Below are positions 1-10,000 of a stretch of DNA of 64,000 nucleotides, piece by piece. The DNA comes from Ramazzottius varieornatus. Its lineage: Eukaryota; Tardigrada; Eutardigrada; Parachela; Ramazzottiidae. The notes under the pieces are model-generated. The model did not search any database and was not told the origin of the DNA. It saw nothing but the letters and a program-made list of their open reading frames with translations. The stretch spans positions 1 to 64,000 of the forward strand of contig BDGG01000007.1 in NCBI GenBank assembly GCA_001949185.1. The letters run 5' to 3'. Every line of letters starts with the position of its first letter. The stretch's first letter is position 1. The position numbers and the translations under genes are program-made.

Positions 1-1149
1 GGCACAGGTTACTTCTTTCGGCGAACTTGAGGTACTCTTCGTCTATCGTCGGTCTGTGGATGAACGATACTAACGATCGAACTTTGCCGACTATGTCCGC
101 CTTCTCTCCTGTAGCGACTCTCGCAACAGTTTGGACCAAGTGAGCAACACACCAAATCCGGAATGACGGCACTAAAAAGAAAAAGCAACTAAAACGTAAA
201 TACGTACTCTGCAAAAAATTCATCAGATCACTTCACACTATCAAGTGATGAATTTTACCATCAGCTGAGTTACTTCCGAAAAGTCGTCGATCTTTTTCCG
301 TGTCGAGTGACAGTACTCTAAACATAGCTTTCATGGCTGCAGCTCCGTCGGTAGTACAGCAAAGGATCCTGTGCTGTAAGCTGTGCTCTTTCAGCGTGTC
401 GAGAATGACCGCTTTCATATTGTCTGCCGTGTGGATAACTGGAAGGTAGCGGAAGTCGAGGACAATGTTCTTCAAAACCCATTCGTTGTTGATCCAGTGA
501 AGCGTGATCACCATGTACGGCTGTCTTTTCGATCTTGCCTTCCACATGTCACAAGTGATTGAAAATCTACTTGTAACGCTCTTGAGCTCCGCGGTGACAG
601 CTTTGCGACGCTCTGCATAGTCGTTCACGAGCAGCTTACGCAATGTCTGCCGACATGGTACCTGGGAAAGATTGACAAGGCATGGAAACATCTAGAATGA
701 ATCTGCAAGTGGTGGCAGGTAGAATAATTAATTACCTTGTAAGCCGGGTTCAGACTTTTGGAATAAGCAACGAAGTACGGATCTTCAACGGTACTGAAAG
801 GCTTAGCTGAGCACGCAATCCACTTCTTCAGCAGCCCCGTCGCCTCTGCTTGCTTCTGCGTCGATATCTTTGAGACCTCCGCACTCGTCTGCTGACACCA
901 TGCCGGAATGGGTGGCTTAGGTTTAGGCTTGAGCTGTAAGGGGTGCTTGGACATGTGTGCTGTGAGAGTAGATGTCCCAGACGGGTTTTTATACGTCACT
1001 TGGCAGCATTTGCATTTGACCATCTTTACTCCCTTTTCCCAGCTGACGATGTAGTGATCCCATACTGGCGAGGTGGTAGTTTTCGTTCTCTTCTTTGGCA
1101 GTTCAGCTGACGCAGCAGACGTCTCACTCTGAGGGGAGGGAGGCGGCAT
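1..1149 (-). CDS. hAT-family transposase with BED zinc finger, 5' part (runs off the left edge)
   Basis: Three exons can be joined in phase: 1149-736, 691-259 and 171 to beyond base 1. The N-terminus (about residues 28-60) is a BED-type zinc finger with a CKCC pair and a later H-x4-H. It is followed by the motif FSTVEDPYF and the LNPAY block seen before the catalytic core of ZBED/hAT transposases. Exon 2 carries SITCDMWKARS and a TDGAAAMKAM block, the usual site of a catalytic aspartate in hAT enzymes. Exon 3 has WCVAHLVQTV, the conserved C-x2-H region. The frame is open throughout, so this half is not visibly broken. The 3' half, with the dimerisation domain, lies outside the window. Subterminal repeats upstream favour a live or recent transposon over a domesticated ZBED gene. 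Confidence 0.85.
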
Positions 1150-1426
1150 GTCACTCGAAGAGGCTTCGTCGGCTGGTAGCCCGTTATCGCTGCTCGTTCC
1201 CAGATCTTCAGTTTCATCGTCATCCCTGGCGTCGAATTCCCTGCGGTTCCGGTCATCTTCTTCTTCAGTGGCTTATGTGGTTTGGCGTAGAGCGCAAACC
1301 AGTCTGAGTGGTTTGGTCTGGAAAGCTATGTGGTTTCAGGTGGTCTGGTCTGTCGTCCAAACCACCAACCACTTAAACCGCTTAGACCATTTTGAAAATG
1401 GTCGGGTCTGGTTTTTAACAGCTCTA
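1..1426 (-). mobile_element. hAT DNA transposon, right part up to its likely terminus
   Basis: The transposase gene is followed, outside its start codon, by about 170 bp (1260-1426) packed with short GGTTTGG / GGTCTGG motifs in both orientations, as in hAT subterminal repeats. Read on the minus strand, the likely end is TAGAGCTGTTAAAAACC starting at 1426. Its first six bases match another inverted-repeat element in this window (30314). The adjoining 8 bp, GTTGGCTT (1427-1434), would be one copy of the target-site duplication. The other end lies outside the window, so the terminus is inferred. Confidence 0.6.
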
Positions 1427-1442
1427 GTTGGCTTGTTTTTAG

Positions 1443-4037
1443 GTACGTAGGCGCTGTGGTGGTCGAGACTGATTTATTTAAGGTGGACGTTAACCAATGT
1501 CCGGTTTCGTTGGGAAACTCAGCTCCGAACTGGCATGCTGGTACCGACCGTTGCCACAAGGAAACAACGGAGGTGAGGGTGTTCAATGGCAGCAAAAAAT
1601 CCTTGTACGAATTATCGTGCTTCAGTGAACTGAGCGAAAAGGTGTTCTGATATGCCAAGTCTGTTTTTCCAGTGCGAACCGCTGTTAGGCTATGGACTGA
1701 AACGTGGAGGATACCAGTGTCGTTGTCGACCAGGTTACAGACTACCGTTCTACCAGCCAGGACCGTTTCAAGGCGAGCTGATCGAACGAGCCACCGAAGC
1801 GGAATACTTGGCGAAGTTCCACTGCGAACCTATCGGCAGTAAGTATTGTTGCCTTTTGGTATGCAACTGAGTCAGCACACTTTCACAGGGACACCGATGA
1901 CCGAACACGGTCTTTCAAACGGGAAGAAAAAAAGGTTCAACTTCTGTAAACCGTTGTCAGTTTTACTTCACTAATACGATAAATGCTTGTTGGATGGAGG
2001 TAAACGCCCACTGTCATCTGTCTACTTTTTCTAGTAACTGTACATGCAGACGTCAGTTTTCCAACTGGCTCCTCTTTCGTTGGATGTAACCGAGTCTGGA
2101 TGTTTTAGATATCCGCGTGATTACCCATCACGCAGTCAGAGACGAACTCTTCTTGCACCGAAGCTACCTCGGTCCGCAAGGTGGTCAGCGGCCCTACTCG
2201 TACCTCTTCGGCACTGACATGTCCACTCCACCCGATGAGTACCGCTACCCATTTGACCCAGTCCAGTCCAACCGTTCCAGATTCTACAACTTTGAAGGTG
2301 TTCCGCTGGGTCCTGATGGTCGACCTATCGTTTACGATGAGAACGGCCAGCCAGTCGTTTCCGTCACTGCACAATCCTCACCTCCGTACGACATCCTTCC
2401 CACATGGCGAGCTTTCAATGGCAGGGTGTACCACGGACTCATCTCTGCCGAGACCGCTCAAAGGTCCAAGAATGTACAGCTAAAGTTGGACCATCCCAGC
2501 ACAATGCGGATGGAGCGTGCGATCGAACCTGGTCCTGTCGAAGAAACTTGTCCAAAAGGCGATTCTTGCCTGGGTGGGGATATCGACATCACCAAGCCGG
2601 GAAAATCGAGGACCAAGAGGGCCACGACGTTCACCAACAACGTCTTGCTCGGCACACTGCGTCAAATGCGCTTCATCAGACCAGACAACTGCCACCTTTT
2701 CCCCAACGGCTCGCTGCTTCTTCGCGGCGATGTGGCCTATGGCAAAGAAACAACGTTCCAGAATCAGGCCGAAACCGCTCTTCGGCTTGCCCATTTCATC
2801 AGCGCCTTCAACCAGCTTGTCGACCCGCGCGAAGTCTTCTTCGAACGACTCGCTGACCAACCTCTGGACGAAGCTCAGTTGCTGGCCGAAGTCCTGGCCA
2901 ATGTCATGGGCGATATGCGTATTCTGAACAGCGGGATATTTTATGAAACGAACAAGTTCCCCAACAGGACACACTTCGGTAATCCAGGCACAGTTCAGCA
3001 GAAATCAATTGGGAGGTCGGCAAATGATTCTACCCAGAACGTTATCCCAAGTAGCGCATGTCCTCACTGTTACTGGCCGAGAGCGTGCGTCACTTGCGAC
3101 AACAAACTGGCGAATTTATTGGCCGATTATCTCCTCATATTTTTCTGTATTCTTTCTCAGGGCCTTTCGCTCAACGGACAGCGCGATATGCCAAGGCTTA
3201 CTTTGCCGAAGACCGAGCTGGGCTCGTCAACGATCGCAACGCGTCGTATCTGAGACAGCCGTGGTATAGGATGGTGAAAGAGAGATGGTCCGCGAGCCCG
3301 GCTTCCAGACTGACAAAGTTCGCGACGAGGATGCGGGTACGCGGTGACAAGATGGGAACGTACTCGATGAAGTATGATCACTTCCCGATGCAGTACCATG
3401 CGCCCGTGTTGACCGATGGCTACTGGACCGCGCCCTACTACAATTGTGATGGACACATCAGAGAATGGGTTTTGACTTACGCTGTACCATTCTTCGGGCT
3501 GGACAGCCTTCGAGAAGAACTTGAATTCCAGTGAGTTCGGTAAATCTTCCCATTCAGGTTTTCCTCCAGTGAAGTTTGGTATTTTTCAGAGGGGTTGTGA
3601 CTGTGACCGTTCCTCTTCCGGAACTGGACCTGAATCAGTGTCCGGCTGACATCTCCGTGGCCAACGCCTTTAAGAACTCGGATCGATGTGACACGCGAAG
3701 TTCATACGTAAGTACGGTTTCTCGTTTTTCTCATTTCTGAATGTGCGTCACGTTGATAGGCTTTGTCTGGCTACAGTGTGTGCCGATTCTGGGAAGGCGG
3801 TTCGAGATTGGCGGGTACAAATGCGAATGCAAGCCCGGCTATGAATATCCTTACAACGATCCGGTCAATTACTTCGACGGGCAAATCCTGGAGTCGGAAT
3901 GGGAGAAGATGGTGTTGGGGAGACCCAGTAAGTTCTCTGCGCTCAAATGTCGTCTGGTCGGCGCCGCACTACGAATTTATTTGGGCTTCTTTATGCGGCT
4001 GTTTCTGGTCTTATCGATAGCTAGTATATTTATGTAA
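1443..4037 (+). CDS. GPR158/179-like extracellular protein without 7TM region (5' exons missing)
   Basis: Six exons join in phase: 1443-1572, 1673-1838, 2109-2978, 3161-3530, 3590-3707 and 3777-4037. The protein has a unit ending in an NQCP segment plus a Cys-rich EGF-like segment (GGYQCRCRPGY), then a large Cache-like region. The same unit follows again (DLNQCP, then GGYKCECKPGYEYP). I recognise the arrangement as the ectodomain of GPR158/179-type orphan receptors from remembered family features, so the assignment is moderate. No seven-helix domain follows. A donor-like GTAAGT at 3928 is read through to a stop at 4035-4037 after a hydrophobic tail (LGFFMRLFLVLSIASIFM), and a poly(A) signal follows. 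The first exon opens at a splice acceptor, so earlier exons must lie left of the inserted hAT element. Confidence 0.65.
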
Positions 4038-4093
4038 ATACACTGATATATTTGGAATAGTACAACGCCGCCTATTCATAATGGGGAACAGGC

Positions 4094-4099
4094 AATAAA
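4094..4099 (+). terminator. Poly(A) signal AATAAA
   Basis: A canonical AATAAA lies 57 bp past the stop codon at 4035-4037. It supports the gene ending here rather than splicing on to a distant 7TM domain. Confidence 0.5.
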
Positions 4100-4324
4100 A
4101 CGAAGAGCTAACGAAAGACTTTGGCGCTAGGAATTTTTGGTGAGAGAAACGGTCGAGGATCGAACAAACTGACGATAAGAGGCCGACAGAAACGTTCCCC
4201 GTGTATATCAGAATTCTGTCACAAGTCGTAGCTGTGTCAGTTATCTAGACCAGAGCCATGGCTTCCAACAGTTCAGTGTAGACAGGAGATTTTTGATCTT
4301 TCAATTCTAACCAGGCCTCGCTTT

Positions 4325-5148
4325 TCATGCATCCTGGCGTCGGCTGACTATGTATCTTTCTGCGTCCGAACGAAGCGTTTCGTCCTTCACCTCCACAGCC
4401 AACAGGTAAATCTCCACCGCATTACTTGGAAGTTTTCGGTTTTTCATCAGGAAGTATGACATATCCATTATATCCTGGACCTGCAAAACAAAAGCAGTTG
4501 AGGAAAAATGCAATCAAAGCTCTACGTGACAAAAAGCTAAGCTGATCTAGATTCAAAGTGTGGGTCTTTAGACCGGAACTCTGGCCAGCGTGACATTACG
4601 CTCGGTTAATTGCCATGATACAGCAGTCTTTTCCCATATTTTCGTTTGGTACGGGGTTGGGTGCAAACAGCACGCCCTGATTGACCTGGACGATCAAATC
4701 GAAACTTCCCTTAAGAGTTCGTACGTACCTGGAAATGATGGGCAAGACTGTAGATATCCGTGCAAAAATGGTGGAACGCGGTGCGACGGTCCTTGATGAT
4801 GTCACACGACCCAGTGTAAAGTGCGTAGAAGAAGTTCTTCAGAGCGACGAATGGGAATTGTCGCACGAACTGCGCCACTTCCAAAGGAGCGCCATCGACC
4901 AACTCGACTTCCGGTGTCTTCCAGGCTTCCGACATTACGGGACTGCGTGCAACCAGAGGTAACTTGTGGAGCTTGAAAGCAACACCATCAGAGGAGTGAA
5001 GTGTAACGTCAGAAAAGTCCTTCGAACACCACAAGCTGTTCCACATCAGTCCGGCGTTCTTTTGGCATCGCTGACGCCCGCGCTCCACGTCCGAATCTCC
5101 TCCGTCGCACATCTTGCTCGTTCCCGGTGATATGGATCCTCTTGGCAT
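4325..5148 (-). CDS. BTB/POZ domain protein
   Basis: Two exons, 5148-4729 and 4480-4325, join in phase 0 and give about 191 residues. The core after WCSKDFSDVTLHSSDG, then FKLHKLPLVARSPV, is a BTB/POZ domain: the D-[VI]-x-[LF] strand and the HK/H-L-x-R-S-P helix that form the homodimer interface and the Cullin-3 contact in SPOP-like proteins. A region rich in aromatic and acidic residues (FYALYTGSCD) matches the later BTB helices. No Kelch, MATH or zinc-finger partner is visible, so it is close to a stand-alone BTB protein. An in-frame ATG at 5208 would add a hydrophobic stretch. I prefer 5148 because that stretch is not BTB-like. Partner and function are unknown. Confidence 0.7.
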
Positions 5149-5584
5149 GCTGCCTTTCTTTACACTGCAATATACTAACATCACAATCGCCACTAAATAG
5201 TACGCCACACACGAGGGAATCCCAAGCCATCCACTCCAAGGAGAAAAGAAAAAAATCTGCGGAAAAGATGATGACTTCCGGTGCGTAATTATCAGATCAA
5301 CTAGCGCGTAGTGTCATTGCTGTGCATGGACTGTGGCCAATCAGAGCAAACCGCCAAGATCGCTAGCTGACGAAAACACAGAAAGCATCGAAGAGTTGAG
5401 TTAGCACCCAAAGACAAAGTTCATTTATTATTGCTTGCAAGTAAAAGACCGGAATGTCAGAGAAAAGTACAAGATAGAGACTGTGCTAAGTTTGTAAAAG
5501 CGAAATGCGACACGGTAGAGTGACACTTATACGTAGCCGGAAAGAAACGAGGGACCGACTTTGAATTCGGTCTATCAAATATGT
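5149..5584. other. Intergenic stretch between BTB gene and syntaxin-1
   Basis: No coding exon is supported. The stretch holds the likely 5' UTR and promoter of the BTB gene and the 3' UTR of syntaxin-1. Confidence 0.5.
5424..5429 (-). terminator. Poly(A) signal for the distal syntaxin-1 3' end
   Basis: TTTATT on the plus strand reads AATAAA on the minus strand. It lies about 155 bp past the stop of the most distal candidate syntaxin exon (5632-5585). Confidence 0.5.
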
Positions 5585-5632
5585 CTACGTGGTCGCAGCA
5601 TTGCTGGCATAGCTACGACTACCAGCCATCCC
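5585..5632 (-). CDS. Candidate fourth 3' exon of syntaxin-1 (non-membrane tail)
   Basis: A good acceptor (TGTTTTACAG) is followed in phase 0 by 15 codons, GMAGSRSYASNAATT, and a TAG stop, then a poly(A) signal 155 bp on. The tail is not hydrophobic. Spliced straight from the SNARE exon it would give a soluble syntaxin. Spliced from the GTAGGT donor that sits just before the stop of anchor exon C (6031), it would extend that anchor with a short luminal tail. Both junctions are in phase. Transcript data are needed to choose between them or to discard the exon. Confidence 0.4.
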   Translation of the reverse strand, partial: GMAGSRSYASNAATT

Positions 5633-6022
5633 CTGTAAAACATGTAAAAAATAGAACCAAAGAAAAAAGTATACCGCGAAAGTGAATTACGATACATCCT
5701 TGGGTTAAACACACACCAAAGAACGCTGACGGACCTTCAGAACTGAAATGTGCAGAGAAACGAAACCGGTTTGAATCTAAAGCCTATGTATCACCGAACG
5801 ACCCACAGGTTATAGATTATGATCAAAATATCTTTCGATCATGCAGAGCTCCATAGGTTATTCCACCACTTATTCAGAGTCGGGATTGAGGAAGCCATGG
5901 AACAAAGTTAGGCGGCGGGGCAGCCATGTTGAGGGACCATCACGGTACAAGGATAGCTTTGGTCGGTGAGTAAAAGCATCTTCGCTTCGATAAACTTCGC
6001 TTCGTTTGCGCCGACTATCTTG

Positions 6023-6106
6023 TCAACCTACCCCAAAGACTCCACCCAACACCGATACCAGGATAACTATTAATATGGCAACACAGATCAAGATCATGAT
6101 CTTCTT
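6023..6106 (-). CDS. Syntaxin-1 alternative membrane-anchor exon C
   Basis: Acceptor TTTTTGCAG, then 27 codons starting KKIMILICVAIL and ending GGVFGVG before TGA. This is the closest of the alternatives to the vertebrate syntaxin-1A anchor (KKIMI start, GG near the end). It joins in phase 0 to the SNARE exon ending YQSQARR at 7456. A GTAGGT donor overlaps its last two codons. Confidence 0.85.
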   Translation of the reverse strand, partial: KKIMILICVAILIVILVSVLGGVFGVG

Positions 6107-6534
6107 CTGCAAAAACAGGAAGAACGACATTGTTAGAACTATGATTAGCGCCATCCGCTTCCTCTGCTGTCCCAAATGAGCGAGGATATCTCCTCAAGAA
6201 CCAACCAAAGGAAGCCGAAACAAGCAAGGTGCAAGTGCAGTTGACAGTACGAGCAAATCAAAGCAACATATTCGAGCAAAGTCGTGGCCAGTGGACTATG
6301 AATTTCAGTCTTCGCAGTGACGCCATCGCGGAACTATCGAATCACTGTTTGATACATAAGATTTTCCTCTGTGTCTCTGCGAAGTCGTTGCTGGGTAGAT
6401 AAAAAATGTGATGAAGTAACCTCAACACAGAAGCGAGAATGGAGCCTGACAGAGAATGCGGAGTCGTACGAACTACGACGGAGGGAAGAGGCAAGACCTG
6501 GACAAGACTGGTCAATGAACGCGAGTATTCGCAT

Positions 6535-6627
6535 CTAAATTATTCCGACGGATCCAAAACTGCCCAACATGGCAGCGAGGACAACGACGACCAGTATGAC
6601 GGAGCAACAACTGACCCCGATCATCTT
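6535..6627 (-). CDS. Syntaxin-1 alternative membrane-anchor exon B
   Basis: Acceptor TTTCCTTGCAG, then 30 codons beginning KMIGVSCCSVILVVVV and ending in a TAG stop. It joins in phase 0 to the SNARE exon. The hydrophobic core is about 20 residues and contains two adjacent cysteines at its cytoplasmic side, a plausible palmitoylation site not shared with exons A and C. Confidence 0.8.
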   Translation of the reverse strand, partial: KMIGVSCCSVILVVVVLAAMLGSFGSVGII

Positions 6628-7050
6628 CTGCAAGGAAAGTTAAGACTACAGTGCCAACATCGACTTCCCCGACGGAGTTGCGCAAGGTCTTGGTACCTTA
6701 GGCTTGCAACTCAATGCTTAAAATAAGGCAACGCAATCTGTGAGAGAAGATACGCCTCAGCTACAACTCCTGATCTCGCTACTATCACGGGAGGCAACCC
6801 AAATGTCTATGGTCGAACTTCCTTGAGCAATTTGTCCGTTTATAGCTATGCGGAGTAAAATGGGGCAAACAAGAGGGAGCTGCGCAGTCAATGACAGAGA
6901 TCAAAGTCAGATGGAAAGAAAATAAAATAGGCAATAAACAAAAAACAAATTATCTTGATAGAAGCAATTGAACAGAAGAAAGCAGGAACTGAAGACAAGT
7001 ATACTTTATCACTAAGACTTTAGTAAGCCAGATACCGTACAGATTTAAAA

Positions 7051-10000
7051 TCACTTTTTATACACTACGGTCAGCGCGACGATGATACTGACCACCACAA
7101 GTATCACAATCAGCAGGATAATCAGAAAAAGTTTTTTCTGCAAATATGTCAAAGCCCAACTTAAAAATAACCAAAGACGACAGAAGCTGATGTGCGATAA
7201 TCGGGAGACCGGCAAAATGAAATGTACGAAATCGTTGCCTCGAGTGGCGCACGTTCCCGGCCAGTTACAATCGAAACGTGCGCCATTTGAAACAATTATC
7301 TTTGGCGGCGCACGCTTTTGGCCATCAACAGTGAAAACGTGCGCCATTGCAAAGAGAGTTTCTGTTCGGCTCGTTTTGACGGTCTCCTAGTCTACTTCAA
7401 AACAGTAGCTCAGAGAATCCTGAGCAATAAAAAGGAAAAAGAAAGTGACACTTACTCGTCGAGCTTGGCTCTGGTATTTGACGGCCTTCTTCGTATCCTG
7501 TTTGGCGGTTTCGATGTAGTCCACGGACTGCTGCACGTTGTATTCCACCCGGTCAATCAGTTCACCCTGTCAAGGCGAAACAATCATGTTGGCCCTACCG
7601 TGAGCTCTGCAGTGAACCCGGCTTACCTGGCTTTCCACCAACATGGCCATATCGCAGAACATTTCCTTCAGTTCCTTTATGCTACTCTCCAGTTTGATGA
7701 TGTCTTCGTGCCGTGCCTCGATATCCGCCAAGGTCTGCTTAGCTTGCTGTGAGTCCGTTATAATCTGAAAGCGAATTCCACTTCCGGTTAACAAAACTAA
7801 CGCCACACCTCTCAGCACAAGACTTTAAACAGAAGGTAATATTCAACAGATTTGATCAGATCACGGTCTCGAAAAAAGACAAGACTTACGCCTTGAGTAA
7901 AAATCTGTGGGTTATTGGTTTCGAGCATTTCTTCCAGCTTTTCATTGGTCGTCGCTCTCCCAGCTGCAAAAGAAAACCTCATTCATATCTCTGGAAAATC
8001 TCGAGAAAAACACGAGGGTGGGGAAGCCCGAAACTTACTAATTTCGAGCTGTCGCTTGATCCGTCCTTTACACCGCTCGCGGTAATCGGTTTGGGTTCTG
8101 TTGTATTCTGTCATCACCTCCACAAACTTCCTTGATAAAGTCGCGTGCTACAAGAAAATCACAATGAGTCTTTCGTTGGACAACCGTTAATACGGAAGTT
8201 CGGCAGAAAAGCAGGGAATTGATTACTTGGGTCTTCCGTATGCGGAGATCGGCCGAAGCCTTGTTGGCCTGCTCCTCTGCCTCAATTTGCTGTTCGATAG
8301 CTGCGATATCAAACAAAATGAACTACAAAAGCCCGTCCACAAAGCAAAAGATCCCAGATTACAATGTGGGAAAAGAGAAATCGAAAAGAAATTTTCCGCG
8401 ATACTTTTGAGTTTCCCGCGCGCCGTATTGGCCGTCTTCTTGATGTTGGCCATGAGCTGCTCCAGCTCTTCCTTATCACCTATCGAGCAGATATATTTAC
8501 TACGTGACGGAGCTGCTTCACGGAATGATGGGAGCATCCTTACGGTCATCGGTGGTGGGAGCGGACAAGATAATGCTGTGTTTCTGCTTGACCGACTCGA
8601 CGTCTGCTTCGACCTTCTCGATAGCCGTCCTTATGTCTTCCACCTATCGAGAAGAGCATAATTATGTCATACTTCAGTAGATCCCTCTTTATCGTTAGTA
8701 ATTATAAGCATCTGAAGCCGATGAAAAAAATCAGGCAGAATCTCAATTTTACACGGTGGTTGGACAAAGTGCCGGAAGTGCGCTGATCATCAGATCGTTG
8801 TGGCCAGACGGACGCGTGACGTCAGCAAACTCACTATTGCGTGCGACTTTCACACGTAACATGCTGCAGACCCATGACGTAAGACGCCAGTATACTTGTG
8901 TCGTTTGGTGGTTTTCTTTTGTTTGCTTGTCTTGTCGACTTTGATTAAGAGTTCTGGGTGGCTAGCTGGAGGTTGCAGAAACAAAGGACGGGAGACCAGA
9001 TAAAGAGCAGGGATCGAGTCTTTTCATTTCATTTGTCAACAACATTGTCAAGCTCGGTGGAGCCGGATCGAAGAGCTTGGCGCTGTAGCGCATCCCGACA
9101 AGCGACCGAGCGTTCATCATGTATCCCCGAGCAAATCCAGCCTGATTATTGACACTTTGCCAAGTTAAATAAAGCACACCAGTCTCCAGACAAACGCAGC
9201 TTTTCTTTGCATCCGCTGTTAGCTCTTTGATGAGGTATCTGGCCTACAAGCATCAAAGATTGCGGCGAGGACGAATAATGCTTGGTGTCAATCAACCATG
9301 AGTCCACCTAGTGCACGCAACGACGTCACAACGGGCAGTTTTGCTGTGCAGTGTGTACTGTTAGGCCTTGATTAGAAGGAACTTGATTGATTTGAACGTT
9401 AACGAGCTGTTGTAACTTGAAGACAAGAAAACCTCGTTTGGGAGATCCTACGACGGTTTCTCACTCAGTGCGGATCACCATGAGTGCCTGAGACTTGATG
9501 AATCGAGAGGAAGACAAGGAGGCGTAAGGATGGCGGCGATTAAAGGATGAATGTCGCCGTTCGCGCAATTTGAACTACTTGCCAGCTTCATCCAGCTCCA
9601 GCTAATCACCTCTTCCTTCTTGAATCTCCTCAAACATTCCACTGGCCTATCCAATCTTTCCCCACTTTACCATCTGCTTTCTTCTTTCTATTCTCCGGTC
9701 ATTTGTAGAGCACCAAAGTTTAAAACAACCTAAGAAACAACAAGAAGGAGTGTCTGGCCCACACGGAAGGAAAAACTCAAGCTCGAAGCGAACTGTCGTC
9801 ATCAGACAATTACAATAAAGATACATTATCGATTGATGCCTCCTTTTTAGCCTGCTGCGAGGAGGGAGGGAAAAAACATGATGCTCTGGTCTGGGATATG
9901 TTTCCGTTGTTTTGTAACGTTTGTGGCTGGCAAGTGGTAACTGCCGAAGGATGATTTTATTGAGGCTGGCTATAGCTGGTGATCGTGTTGATCGATTATT

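Noticed and set aside
2480-2974. 164-codon minus-strand frame
   Set aside because: Antisense of the long Cache-like exon 2109-2978.
7318-7752. 144-codon plus-strand frame
   Set aside because: It is the antisense of syntaxin-1 exons 7456-7566 and 7627-7764, which have splice sites and strong homology.
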